The notes beneath the pieces are model-generated. The model had not been told where the DNA came from and ran no database searches. It worked only from the letters and a program-made list of their open reading frames with translations. This document shows positions 32,165 to 40,894 of a stretch of 51,604 nt of DNA, piece after piece. The position numbers and the translations under genes are program-made. The DNA comes from Nocardioides sp. (lineage in GTDB: Bacteria > Actinomycetota > Actinomycetes > Propionibacteriales > Nocardioidaceae): NCBI GenBank assembly GCA_025965275.1, contig JAOPXG010000117.1:1-51604 (forward strand). The letters are read 5' to 3'. Numbering within the stretch: position 1 is the stretch's first letter; each line of letters opens with the position of its first letter.

Positions 32165-33157
32165 TCAGCGCGTGTTGTTCTGCGCGAAGGGCAGGATGGT
32201 GTCGATGTTGGAGGAGTCGACGAACGACGGACCGGTGAGCACCGGCCCACCACCGCCGAGGTCGTTGCCGTTCTTCAGGTTCAGGTAGAGCGCCGTCACC
32301 GCCATGTAGCCCTGGACGTAGGGCTGCTGGTCGATCGAGAACTCGATCTTCCCGTCGGCGATGTCCTGAGCCGCATCGGCGTTCAGGTCGAAGGTCACCA
32401 GCTTGGCGTCACTGCCGGCGGCATCCATCGCCTGGAGAGCGTCCAGGGCGATCGGGGCGCCCAGCGTCACGATGTAGTCGATGGACGGGTCCTCGGTCAG
32501 CTTGGCCTGGAGCGAGGAGACCACGGCCGAGTCGTCGGCACCGTTGACCTGGATGTTCGTCGTCCCGGGAACGGCGCTCTTCACACCGGCGCAGCGAGCC
32601 TCGAGGGCGACCGATCCGGCTGCCTGGATGACGCACAGCACGTTCTTGCCGCCGTCGTCCGCGATCCGCTTGCCGGCGGTACTGCCGGCGAGGTTCTCGT
32701 CCGACCCGAAGTACATCTGCGCGCCGGTCTCGAGGTACTGGTCGATGCCGGAGTTGAACGCGACGACCGGGATGCCGGCGTCCCGCGCGTCCTTGACCGA
32801 GGCGGCCAGGGCGTCCGGGGTGGCCAGGGTCGTGGCGATGCCGTCGACCTTGGAGTCGACCGCGTTCTGGATCAGCGTGGCCTGCTTGGCGGGGTCAGGG
32901 TCGTTCGAGTACTTCAGGTCGATCCCGTAGTTGGCGGCCGCCTGCTGAGCCCCCGCCTTGATCTTGTCCCAGAACGTGTCGCCGGGGGTCTCGTGGGTCA
33001 CCATGGCGATGGTGTAGCCGGAGTTGTCGCCGCTGCCACCACCACTGCTGGTGGAGGTGGTCTCCTCCTTGCCGCCGCCGCTGCAGGCGGTCACGCCGAT
33101 GGCGACAGCCGCAACGATCGCGAGGGCAGCCGCTTTTCGCACTCGGGTCTTCTTCAT
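32165..33157 (-). CDS. Sugar ABC transporter substrate-binding lipoprotein
   Basis: 330 residues from ATG 33157 (AAAGGAA upstream; an in-frame ATG at 33178 is an alternative). Signal peptide with lipobox GVTAC at ~27-31, then a Ser/Gly linker and a type-1 periplasmic-binding fold: IAMVTHETPGDTFWDKI, DGIATTLATPDALAASV, PVVAFNSGIDQY, LVTFDLNADAAQDI and FSIDQQPYVQGYMAV. Members with this pattern bind inositol, ribose or fructose. It is the first gene of the importer operon, divergent from iolA, under the shared GntR-site region. Confidence 0.9.
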   Translation of the reverse strand: MKKTRVRKAAALAIVAAVAIGVTACSGGGKEETTSTSSGGGSGDNSGYTIAMVTHETPGDTFWDKIKAGAQQAAANYGIDLKYSNDPDPAKQATLIQNAVDSKVDGIATTLATPDALAASVKDARDAGIPVVAFNSGIDQYLETGAQMYFGSDENLAGSTAGKRIADDGGKNVLCVIQAAGSVALEARCAGVKSAVPGTTNIQVNGADDSAVVSSLQAKLTEDPSIDYIVTLGAPIALDALQAMDAAGSDAKLVTFDLNADAAQDIADGKIEFSIDQQPYVQGYMAVTALYLNLKNGNDLGGGGPVLTGPSFVDSSNIDTILPFAQNNTR

Positions 33158-33332
33158 GATCCGTGGTGTTCCTTTCATGGTGAACACGCGCCTCTGTCAC
33201 GGCCTGCCGTGGTGGCGGACGGGAAGTCTCGGCCGGGGTCTCGGACGAATTCGAATTCCATCCGTCGCGGCCCTGACGTTCCGGACCGCCGAATGTGTGG
33301 ACCGTCACAGCCTTGCCCTGGGTCGCACGTGA

Positions 33333-33353
33333 TGTCAATACTTTGTCCTGACA
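33333..33353 (-). promoter_or_regulatory. GntR-type site before the importer operon
   Basis: TGTCCTGACA at 33344-33353, with the flanking bases ATGTCAGGACAAA identical over 13 bp (on the opposite strand) to the site at 33432-33444. A minus-strand TTGACA (33338-33333) adjoins it as a possible -35 for the binding-protein gene, though I see no convincing -10. Confidence 0.6.
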
Positions 33354-33432
33354 TATTTAGTTCGGACGGTGCTCGGCGTCACATCGACGCTCGGCCACGT
33401 GCGGATTGACCCTGTATGTGCGTCGGTCAGAA

Positions 33433-33477
33433 TGTCAGGACAAATCATTGACAGCATGGCAGTTGACTGGGTTTGAT
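33433..33477 (+). promoter_or_regulatory. iolA operon promoter with GntR-type site
   Basis: TGTCAGGACA (33433-33442) lies 5 bp before TTGACA (33448-33453); TTTGAT (33472-33477) at 18-bp spacing serves as -10. The gene starts at 33549 behind GGAGG, leaving a ~65-base leader. The site would block polymerase at -35, as for a repressor released during growth on inositol. Confidence 0.65.
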
Positions 33478-33548
33478 GGTGACGCGGGCCACGTTGCGGC
33501 CGCCAGACCGGCGACGTCGCCATCCACTTCTCGACTCGGAGGAACCCC

Positions 33549-35045
33549 GTGAGAACTGTGCAGCACTGGATCGCCGGAAAGACCACGACCGGGAGCTCCG
33601 ACCGCACTGCGCCGGTCTTCAACCCAGCGACCGGTCAGCAGCAGGCCGAGGTCCTCCTCGGCTCCGTGGGCGACGTGGAGTCCGCCATCGCGGCGGCTCG
33701 AGACGCCTTCGGCTCGTGGTCGCAGACCTCGGTCAGCCGACGGGCGAAGATCCTCTTCACCTTCCGCGAGCTGGTCAACGCCCACGCCGCCGAGCTGGCC
33801 GAGCTGATCACCGACGAGCACGGCAAGGTGCTCTCGGACGCGATGGGCGAGGTCCAGCGTGGTCTCGAGGTCGTGGAGTTCGCGTGCGGGATCCCGTCCC
33901 TGCTCAAGGGCGACTTCTCCGACCAGGTCTCCACCGACGTCGACACCTTCTCCTTCCGGGAGCCGCTCGGCGTGGTCGCCGGCATCACGCCGTTCAACTT
34001 CCCGGCGATGGTGCCGATGTGGATGTTCCCGGTCGCCATCGCCTGCGGGAACACCTTCGTCCTCAAGCCCAGTGAGCGCGACCCCTCCGCGTCGATGAGG
34101 CTGGCGGAGCTGTGGCAGGAAGCCGGCCTGCCGGACGGCGTCTTCAACGTCGTGCACGGCGACAAGGTCGCCGTGGACACGATCCTCGACTCCCCCGACG
34201 TCGCCGCGGTGTCGTTCGTGGGCTCGACCCCCATCGCCCGCTACATCCACGAGCGGGCCACCGCCACGGGGAAGCGCGTCCAGGCCCTCGGCGGAGCCAA
34301 GAACCACGCGATCATCCTCCCGGACGCCGACGTCGACTTCGCCGCCGACCATCTCGCCGCTGCCGCCTTCGGCTCGGCTGGCGAGCGCTGCATGGCGATC
34401 TCGGCGGCGGTGGCGGTCGGCACCGCAGGTGACGCCATCGTCGCCGCCGTCAACCAACGCGCCCGGGACGTCAAGGTGGGCTCCGGTCGCGACAGCGACA
34501 GCGAGATGGGCCCCGTGGTGACCCGGCAGGCACAGGAGCGGATCGTCGAGCTGATCGGCACCGGCGAGTCCCAGGGCGCCGACGTCACGGTCGACGGTCG
34601 GACCCTCGAGGTGGCGGGACACGAGGAGGGGTTCTTCGTCGGGCCCACCGTGATCGACGGCGTCACCACCGAGATGGACGTCTACACCGAGGAGATCTTC
34701 GGTCCGGTCCTGTCGGTCCTGCGCGTCGACACCGTGGATGAGGCCATCGCGATGATCAACGCCAACCCCTACGGCAACGGCACCGCCATCTTCACGTCCA
34801 GCGGCGAGGCCGCCCGACGGTTCCAGCGCGGCGTGCACGTCGGCATGATCGGCATCAACGTGCCGGTGCCGGTGCCGATGGCCTACTACTCCTTCGGCGG
34901 GTGGAAGGACTCCCTCTTCGGCGACAAGCACGTCCACGGCCCCGAGGGCGTCGGCTTCTACACCCGCGCGAAGGTCGTCACCGCACGCTGGCCGCGCACG
35001 AGTGCCGACAGCGAGGCCAGCTTCCACTTCCCCACGTCCAAGTAG
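33549..35045 (+). CDS. iolA: Methylmalonate/malonate-semialdehyde dehydrogenase (CoA-acylating)
   Basis: 498 residues from GTG 33549 (GGAGG 7 bp upstream). ALDH fold of the MmsA type: HWIAGKTT at the start, TPFNFPAMVPMWMFPVAIA, VSFVGSTPIARYI, ALGGAKNHAIILPDAD, and catalytic Cys in FGSAGERCMA; it ends GWKDSLFGD-type. It converts malonate semialdehyde, the three-carbon end product of inositol degradation, to acetyl-CoA and CO2. First gene of the core iol operon. Synonym mmsA. Confidence 0.93.
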   Translation: MRTVQHWIAGKTTTGSSDRTAPVFNPATGQQQAEVLLGSVGDVESAIAAARDAFGSWSQTSVSRRAKILFTFRELVNAHAAELAELITDEHGKVLSDAMGEVQRGLEVVEFACGIPSLLKGDFSDQVSTDVDTFSFREPLGVVAGITPFNFPAMVPMWMFPVAIACGNTFVLKPSERDPSASMRLAELWQEAGLPDGVFNVVHGDKVAVDTILDSPDVAAVSFVGSTPIARYIHERATATGKRVQALGGAKNHAIILPDADVDFAADHLAAAAFGSAGERCMAISAAVAVGTAGDAIVAAVNQRARDVKVGSGRDSDSEMGPVVTRQAQERIVELIGTGESQGADVTVDGRTLEVAGHEEGFFVGPTVIDGVTTEMDVYTEEIFGPVLSVLRVDTVDEAIAMINANPYGNGTAIFTSSGEAARRFQRGVHVGMIGINVPVPVPMAYYSFGGWKDSLFGDKHVHGPEGVGFYTRAKVVTARWPRTSADSEASFHFPTSK

Positions 35046-35101
35046 GCCGCGGGCGCCCGCGCATCCACGACATCCCGACCTCACGACCGCAAGGACACCT
35101 C

Positions 35102-36025
35102 ATGACCGACCTCTCGCAGCTGCGTCTCGGCACCGCTCCCGACTCGTGGGGTGTGTGGTTCCCGAACGATCCCCACCAGGTGACGTGGGACGTCTACCTC
35201 GACGAGATCGCCCGGGTCGGGTACGTCTACACGGAGCTGGGTCCGCAGGGGTTCATGCCCCAGGACCCCGAACAGCTCAAGGACGAGCTCGCCAAGCGCA
35301 ACCTCACCGTCTGCGGGGGCACCGTCTTCGCCGGTCTCCACAAGGGCGCCGACGCCCTCGAGAAGGCCAAGCGCGAGTTCGGTCAGGAGGCCAAGCTGCT
35401 GGCCGCGGTCGGCGCGGAGTACCTCGTGCACCTGCCCGAGCAGTACACCGACCAGCACAGCGGGGAGGCCACCGAGGGGTCCGACCTCGACCTCGACCAG
35501 TGGAAGAACCTCGTCACCGGCACCGACGAGCTGGCGACGTACCTCTACGAGTCGTTCGGGGTCAAGCTCGTCTTCCACCCGCACGCCGACACGCACGTCG
35601 ACACCCAGGACCGCATCGAGCGGTTCCTCGCCGACACCGACCCCGAGGTCGTGAACCTGTGCCTCGACACCGGGCACGTGTCGTACTGCGACGGCGACAA
35701 CATCGACATCATCCGCCGCTTCCCGGAGCGGATCACCTACGTGCACCTGAAGTCCGTCGACCCCGTGGTGCGCAAGCGGGTGCTGGCGGAGAACATCTCC
35801 CTGGCCGAGGCCGTGCAGCTCGGCGTCATGTGCGAGCCGCCGTACGGCGAGCCGGACATGCCCCCGCTGCTGGACGCGCTCGGCGAGCTGGGGCGGCCGA
35901 TCTTCGCAGTCATCGAGCAGGACCTCTACCCGGTCGAGCCGCACATCCCGCTGCCGATCGGAGCGAGGACGGCCGGCTACTACGTCGGCTGCGGCCTCGG
36001 CCCGGTCCGTCGCTGGCCCTACTGA
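35102..36025 (+). CDS. iolE: Inosose dehydratase-like TIM-barrel protein
   Basis: 307 residues from ATG 35102. Opening LGTAPDSWGVWFP is the IolE/inosose-dehydratase pattern; metal ligands expected in LGPQGFMP region (Glu), LVFHPHADTHVD (His), LCLDTGHVSYCDGD (Asp, His) and AVIEQDLYP (Glu). It would dehydrate 2-keto-myo-inositol to the trione precursor that IolD hydrolyses. It sits between iolA and iolG in the core operon. The exact subfamily (dehydratase or isomerase) is inferred from position and the N-terminal motif. Confidence 0.82.
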   Translation: MTDLSQLRLGTAPDSWGVWFPNDPHQVTWDVYLDEIARVGYVYTELGPQGFMPQDPEQLKDELAKRNLTVCGGTVFAGLHKGADALEKAKREFGQEAKLLAAVGAEYLVHLPEQYTDQHSGEATEGSDLDLDQWKNLVTGTDELATYLYESFGVKLVFHPHADTHVDTQDRIERFLADTDPEVVNLCLDTGHVSYCDGDNIDIIRRFPERITYVHLKSVDPVVRKRVLAENISLAEAVQLGVMCEPPYGEPDMPPLLDALGELGRPIFAVIEQDLYPVEPHIPLPIGARTAGYYVGCGLGPVRRWPY

Positions 36026-36077
36026 CCCACCCGGATCCCCCACCAACCATCGAGAACTGCCAGGAACAGAGAGAGAA

Positions 36078-37115
36078 ATGACGCTGAGAGTCGGAGTCAT
36101 CGGGACCGGGATGATCGGTCAGGACCACATCCGTCGGCTCACCCACGTGGTGTCGGGCGCGGAGGTGGTCGCCGTCAACGACGCCGATGGCGACGTCGCC
36201 CGGCAGGTCGCCGCCGGCCTGAAGAACGCCACGGTGCACGCCACGGGCGAGAACCTGATCGCAGACCCGGCGGTCGACGCCGTGATCGTCTGCTCATGGG
36301 GACCCACCCACGAGGCCTTCGTGCTCGCCTCGATCGCGGCCGGGAAGCCGGTCTTCTGCGAGAAGCCGCTCGCGACCACCCCCGAGGCGTGCCGCAACAT
36401 CATCGATGCCGAGGTCGCGCACGGCAGCCGACTCGTGCAGGTCGGCTTCATGCGGCGCTACGACGCGGCGTACCGAGCCCTCAAGGCGGTCATCGACTCC
36501 GGGGAGATCGGTGCACCGCTGATGTACAGCTCGGGGCACCGCAACCCGTCGGTGCCGGCGCACTACACCAAGGACATGGCGATCGTCGACACCGCGGTCC
36601 ACGACTTCGACGTCACCCGGTGGCTGCTGGGCGAGGAGCTCGCCGCGATCCGCGTGATCGCGGCCAAGCCCAACAGCCTGGGCGGTGACCTGCAGGACCC
36701 GTTGCTGATGGTCGTGGAGACCGAGTCCGGCGTGCTCGTCAACGTCGAGACCTCGGTCAACATCCGCTACGGCTACGACATCCGCGGCGAGGTGATCGGC
36801 GAGACCGGCACTGCCGCCCTGGCCGACCGCGGCCCCGTCGTGGTGCGGAGCGGCAACCGGGTCAGCTCCTCGGTGCCCGAGGACTGGCGCCAGCGGTTCA
36901 TCGCGGCGTACGACGTGGAGTTCCAGGAGTGGATCGCAGCCGTCGCCGCCGGCGAGGGGGCCACGGGCCCCAGCGCGTGGGACGGATACGCGGCCCAGGT
37001 CGTCTGCGACGCCGGGGTGGCGGCGCTCTACTCAGGGGACCGGGTCGTGATCGAGCTGGTCGACAAGCCCGCTCTGTACGCCCGACCCTCCGAGCGACCG
37101 AAAGGCTCACGATGA
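36078..37115 (+). CDS. iolG: Inositol 2-dehydrogenase
   Basis: 345 residues. GVIGTGMIGQDHIRRL Rossmann motif, CEKPLATTPEACR with catalytic Lys, VGFMRRYDAAYRALK, and DTAVHDFDVTRWLLGEE carrying the catalytic Asp and His of myo-inositol dehydrogenases; YGYDIRGEVIGETG near the C-terminus. It oxidises myo-inositol to 2-keto-myo-inositol with NAD, the first step of the pathway. The gene overlaps the next one by 4 bp. This is the best candidate for the true IolG among five paralogues in the window. Confidence 0.92.
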   Translation: MTLRVGVIGTGMIGQDHIRRLTHVVSGAEVVAVNDADGDVARQVAAGLKNATVHATGENLIADPAVDAVIVCSWGPTHEAFVLASIAAGKPVFCEKPLATTPEACRNIIDAEVAHGSRLVQVGFMRRYDAAYRALKAVIDSGEIGAPLMYSSGHRNPSVPAHYTKDMAIVDTAVHDFDVTRWLLGEELAAIRVIAAKPNSLGGDLQDPLLMVVETESGVLVNVETSVNIRYGYDIRGEVIGETGTAALADRGPVVVRSGNRVSSSVPEDWRQRFIAAYDVEFQEWIAAVAAGEGATGPSAWDGYAAQVVCDAGVAALYSGDRVVIELVDKPALYARPSERPKGSR

Positions 37116-37978
37116 AGATCGCCCTCGACCCGTACATGTTCCGCTCCACCCAGCTGCTCGAGCTGCCCGGCGTCGTCGCTGATCTCGGCTTCGAGCACAT
37201 CGAGCTCTCCCCGCGCGAGGACTTCATGCCGTTCTTCCTCATGCCGCGGTGCGACGACGCGACCGTGAAGGCGTTCAAGAAGGCGCTCGACGGCGCGGGC
37301 GTGAGCGTTGCGGCGAACCTGCCGCTCTACCGCTGGTCGGGTCCCGACGAGGACGAACGACAGGCAGCGGTGCGCTACTGGAAGCGGGCGATCCAGATCA
37401 GCACCATGCTCGGCTGCGACGTCATGAACTCCGAGTTCAACGGGCGTCCCGAGCAGGCGTCGCTCAGCGAGGGGCAGTTCTGGCGATCCATGGAGGAGCT
37501 GCTCCCGGTCTTCGAGGCCGAGGGCGTCCACCTGCGTCTGGAGCCGCACCCCGACGACTTCGTCGAGGACGGCAAGGTCGCCGTGGACATGATCCGAGGG
37601 ATCAACTCGCCGCTCGTCTCCTTCCTCTACTGCGCGCCGCACACCTTCCACATGGGCGGCAACATGGTCGAGATCATGGAGTACGCCGGCGACCTGATGA
37701 CCCATCTGCACCTGGCCGACTCCTTCGACCACACCGGGTCGTCGGGGCTGCGGTACATCACCAACCCCCCGGGCAACACCGTCCGCGTCCACCAGCACCT
37801 CGACATCGGTCAGGGCGAGGTGCAGTGGGACTCGTTCTTCGAGACCCTGCGCAAGCTCGGCTTCGGCGACCGCGACGAGACGATCATGACCTCCTGCGTG
37901 TTCGCGTGGGAGGACCGTGCGCGGGAGTCGACCCTCTCCATGCGCCAGACCATCGACAGGTACGTGTCCGCATGGTGA
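37112..37978 (+). CDS. iolH: IolH-like sugar phosphate isomerase/epimerase
   Basis: 288 residues. The opening MKIALDPYMFRST and the following HIELSPREDFMPFFLMPR resemble IolH-type TIM-barrel proteins of actinobacterial iol operons. Metal ligands are likely in MNSEFNGRPE, LRLEPHPDDF (Glu, His), THLHLADSFDH (His) and the final strand. Its precise reaction is unsettled in the family; interconversion of inososes is proposed for relatives. Overlaps both neighbours: 4 bp with iolG and 7 bp with iolC. Confidence 0.75.
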   Translation: MKIALDPYMFRSTQLLELPGVVADLGFEHIELSPREDFMPFFLMPRCDDATVKAFKKALDGAGVSVAANLPLYRWSGPDEDERQAAVRYWKRAIQISTMLGCDVMNSEFNGRPEQASLSEGQFWRSMEELLPVFEAEGVHLRLEPHPDDFVEDGKVAVDMIRGINSPLVSFLYCAPHTFHMGGNMVEIMEYAGDLMTHLHLADSFDHTGSSGLRYITNPPGNTVRVHQHLDIGQGEVQWDSFFETLRKLGFGDRDETIMTSCVFAWEDRARESTLSMRQTIDRYVSAW

Positions 37979-38952
37979 CGTCCGACCCGCACCGCCTCGA
38001 CCTCCTGACCGTGGGCCGCGTGGGCGTCGACCTCTACCCGCAGCAGAGCGGGCCGCTCCACGAGGTCACGTCCTTCGCCAGGTCCCTCGGCGGCACGGCC
38101 ACCAACGTCGCGGTCGGCGCCGCCCGACTGGGTCGCCGCAGCGCCGTCCTGACCAAGGTGGGACCGGACGGGTTCGGCACCTACGTGCGCCGCGCCCTCA
38201 CCGACTTCGGCGTCGACGCGTCGTACGTCGGGACGGCGGAGTCGCTGCTGACCCCGGTGGTGTTCTGCGAGCTCGACCCCCCGGAGGACCCGCCGCTGCT
38301 GTTCTACCGCCTTCCGGTCGCCCCCGACCTGACCCTGACGGAGGACGACGTCCCGTGGGACGTCGTGGAGACCGTCCCGGTCCTGTGGGTCACCGGCACC
38401 GGAGTCAGCCTCGAGCCGGCGCGCAGCACCCAGCTCGCCATGCTCGCCCGTCGCGGACGTCCGCAGCCCGGCTCGGGCCGCCACACCGTGCTGGACCTCG
38501 ACTGGCGCGCGATGTTCTGGCCGTCGCCCGAGGATGCCCGCACGGAGTACGACCTGATGCTGGACCAGGTCACGGTCGTGGTCGGCAACCGGGACGAGGT
38601 CGAGGTCGCCGTCGGCACCCGCGACCCCGACGAGGCGGCGGACCGCCTGCTCGCGCGCGGCGTCGAGCTGGCGCTGGTGAAGATGGGCGCAGAAGGCGTC
38701 CTGGTCGCCACGAGCGCCAACCGAACGGTCGTCCCCCCGCACCTCGTCGAGGTCGTCTGCGGTCTCGGCGCGGGCGACGCCTTCGGCGGAGCCCTCGTGC
38801 ACGGCCTGCTCGCCGGGTGGGAGCCCGTCCGGATCGCTGAGTACGCCAACGCGGCCGGTGCGGTCGTCGCCTCACGTCTGGCCTGTGCCGACGCCATGCC
38901 CACCGTGGCGGAGCTCGACGCTCTCGTCACCTCTCGAGGAGCCCACGCATGA
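37972..38952 (+). CDS. iolC: 5-dehydro-2-deoxygluconokinase (PfkB family)
   Basis: 326 residues from ATG 37972. PfkB motif 1 SFARSLGGTATNVAVGAARLG and the C-terminal catalytic motif GLGAGDAFGGALVHGLLAGW with the base Asp. TVGRVGVDLYP at the start is typical of IolC. It phosphorylates 5-dehydro-2-deoxy-D-gluconate after IolB has acted. Tightly packed in the core operon. Confidence 0.92.
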   Translation: MVTSDPHRLDLLTVGRVGVDLYPQQSGPLHEVTSFARSLGGTATNVAVGAARLGRRSAVLTKVGPDGFGTYVRRALTDFGVDASYVGTAESLLTPVVFCELDPPEDPPLLFYRLPVAPDLTLTEDDVPWDVVETVPVLWVTGTGVSLEPARSTQLAMLARRGRPQPGSGRHTVLDLDWRAMFWPSPEDARTEYDLMLDQVTVVVGNRDEVEVAVGTRDPDEAADRLLARGVELALVKMGAEGVLVATSANRTVVPPHLVEVVCGLGAGDAFGGALVHGLLAGWEPVRIAEYANAAGAVVASRLACADAMPTVAELDALVTSRGAHA

Positions 38953-39929
38953 CCGCCTCCCCCGCTTCCGACATCATCACCGGCGAGTCCCTGACGGGCG
39001 AGCCCACCCTGAGTGACGCCCAGTGGCACGGGCTCCTCACCAACCGGGCGAAGGCCCCGCACCTGGTCAAGCAGGCCTACGCCGCCCGGACCCGGCCTCC
39101 CGCTGTGCTGTCGCGCAAGGAGACGCTCTTCCTCGTGGCCGCCGACCACCCGGCCCGCGGCGCCCTCAGCTCGGGGGGCAACGCGATGGCGATGGCCGAC
39201 CGGCGCTCGTTGCTGGCCCGTCTGTGCGCCGCGCTCGAGCACCCCGACGTCGACGGCGTCCTCGGCACGCCCGACGTCGTCGAGGAGCTCCTCCTCCTCG
39301 GTGCACTCGAGGGCAAGGTCGTCATCGGGTCGATGAACCGCGGCGGCCTCGACGGCGCCAGCTGGACGATGGACGACCGGTTCACCGGCTACGACGCCGC
39401 GAGCATCACCGCTTGCCGGCTCGAGGGCGGCAAGATGCTGCTGCGTATCGATGACCAGGATCCCTCGACGGCTGGCACCATCGAGGGCTGCGCCACTGCC
39501 GTGAGCGAGCTTGCCGCGCAGGGCCTCATCGCGATGGTCGAGCCGCTGCCCTACCACCGCGAGGACGACGGGCGGCACACGCTGCTCAAGGACACCCGAT
39601 CCCTCGCACGGGCGATCGCGATCGCCAGCGGTCTGGGCACGACCAGCGCGTACACATGGCTGAAGATGCCGTCGTGCGACGAGCCCGAGGCAGTCTTCGC
39701 GGCCACCACGCTCCCGTGCGTCGTCCTCGGCGGCGTACCCGGTCCCAACCCTGCCAAGGACCTGGTGTCGTGGGGTCGGGCGCTCACCCAGCCGACCGTC
39801 CGCGGTCTCGTCGTCGGTCGGTCCCTGCTGTACCCGCCTGACGGCGACGTCCGCGCCGCCGTCGGCGCTGCGGCGACCGTGCTGCAGACCGCCCAGTCCC
39901 AGGCACCGGTGCAGGCAGGCGCGCAATGA
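38949..39929 (+). CDS. Cgl0159-family (beta/alpha)8 aldolase-like protein, probable IolJ role
   Basis: 326 residues. Class I aldolase-like barrel: LFLVAADHPARGALS, GVLGTPDVVEELL, IGSMNRGGLDG, AYTWLKMPSCDEPE (candidate Schiff-base Lys) and VLGGVPGPNP; the family is found in corynebacterial and other actinobacterial iol operons (Cgl0159-type). It sits between iolC and iolB, where the aldolase splitting 2-deoxy-5-keto-gluconate 6-phosphate is needed and no other aldolase is present. The IolJ function is therefore inferred by position and fold. Confidence 0.78.
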   Translation: MTASPASDIITGESLTGEPTLSDAQWHGLLTNRAKAPHLVKQAYAARTRPPAVLSRKETLFLVAADHPARGALSSGGNAMAMADRRSLLARLCAALEHPDVDGVLGTPDVVEELLLLGALEGKVVIGSMNRGGLDGASWTMDDRFTGYDAASITACRLEGGKMLLRIDDQDPSTAGTIEGCATAVSELAAQGLIAMVEPLPYHREDDGRHTLLKDTRSLARAIAIASGLGTTSAYTWLKMPSCDEPEAVFAATTLPCVVLGGVPGPNPAKDLVSWGRALTQPTVRGLVVGRSLLYPPDGDVRAAVGAAATVLQTAQSQAPVQAGAQ

Positions 39930-40894
39930 GGTTGCACCGCCCGATGGGCACGGCATCGGGAGGCGAAGGGCGGATCGTCGAGCTGTGCCCGAGGGACGCC
40001 GACTGGAACTGGACCGGGATCACCGTGCTCGAGGTACCCGCCGGCGGTCAGACGACCGTGCGGACCGGTTTGTTCGAGGCGTTCGTCCTGCCGTTGAGCG
40101 GATCGCTCAGCGTGTCCGTCAGCAACGAGGCAGGCGACCTGCTCGCGACGTACGACCTCACGGGCCGAGACAGCGTGTTCTCTGCGGTCACCGACTTCGC
40201 CTACGTCGGGCGCGAGTGTGTCGTGGTGCTGTCGGCCGCCGGTCCGCGCGGCGCTGAGGTAGCCCTGCCGTCGGCGCGCTGCTCGAAGGCGCTGGCGCCG
40301 GCGTACTGCCCGGCCGAGAACGTTCCGGTCGAGGTGCGCGGCGCCGGCAACGCCACCCGCCAGGTCACGAACTTCGGCGTCCCCGGAGTCTGGGACCACG
40401 CGGAGAAGCTGGTCTGCTGCGAGCTGATCACGCCGCCCGGGAACTGGTCGAGCTACCCGCCGCACAAGCACGACGCCAGCGAACCGTGCTCGGTGGTCAA
40501 CGAGGAGATCTACTACTACCGAATCGCCGGACCCGACCAGGTGACTCCGTCGCGCGTGGGCTCCGGCTACCACCACACCTACACCGGTCCCGAGCACGAG
40601 AAGGCTGGACTGGAGGCGATCGACGATGTCGTCGAGGTGCGCGACCACGACGTCGTACTGGTCCCGCACGGCTACCACGGACCGTGCATCGCCGCCCCGG
40701 GCTACCCGATGTACTACCTGAACGTCATGGCCGGCCCCGCGGACGACCGCGCCCTCACGTTCTGCGACGACCCCGCCCACAGCTGGGTCCGCGACTCGTG
40801 GAACGACATGGAGACCGACCCCCGATGCCCGGTGACGACGGCGGCCGGTCGCACCGATCGTCGTACTGTCGCTGGTGAAGGAGACCCGAGATGA
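39926..40894 (+). CDS. iolB: 5-deoxy-glucuronate isomerase
   Basis: 322 residues, double cupin of the IolB/KduI family. The metal site is in SSYPPHKHDASEP (two His) with EEIYYYRI (Glu) and LVPHGYHGPC (His) later, all intact, and the end has YYLNVMAGP. It isomerises 5-deoxy-glucuronate to 5-dehydro-2-deoxygluconate, the IolC substrate. ATGA overlaps join it to the aldolase upstream and to iolD downstream. Confidence 0.93.
   Translation: MRLHRPMGTASGGEGRIVELCPRDADWNWTGITVLEVPAGGQTTVRTGLFEAFVLPLSGSLSVSVSNEAGDLLATYDLTGRDSVFSAVTDFAYVGRECVVVLSAAGPRGAEVALPSARCSKALAPAYCPAENVPVEVRGAGNATRQVTNFGVPGVWDHAEKLVCCELITPPGNWSSYPPHKHDASEPCSVVNEEIYYYRIAGPDQVTPSRVGSGYHHTYTGPEHEKAGLEAIDDVVEVRDHDVVLVPHGYHGPCIAAPGYPMYYLNVMAGPADDRALTFCDDPAHSWVRDSWNDMETDPRCPVTTAAGRTDRRTVAGEGDPR

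Noticed and set aside
35049-35060. GCGGGCGCCCGC palindrome after iolA as a terminator
   Set aside because: Too short and without a loop or T-rich tail; the iolE-like gene follows in the same direction with a normal operon gap.
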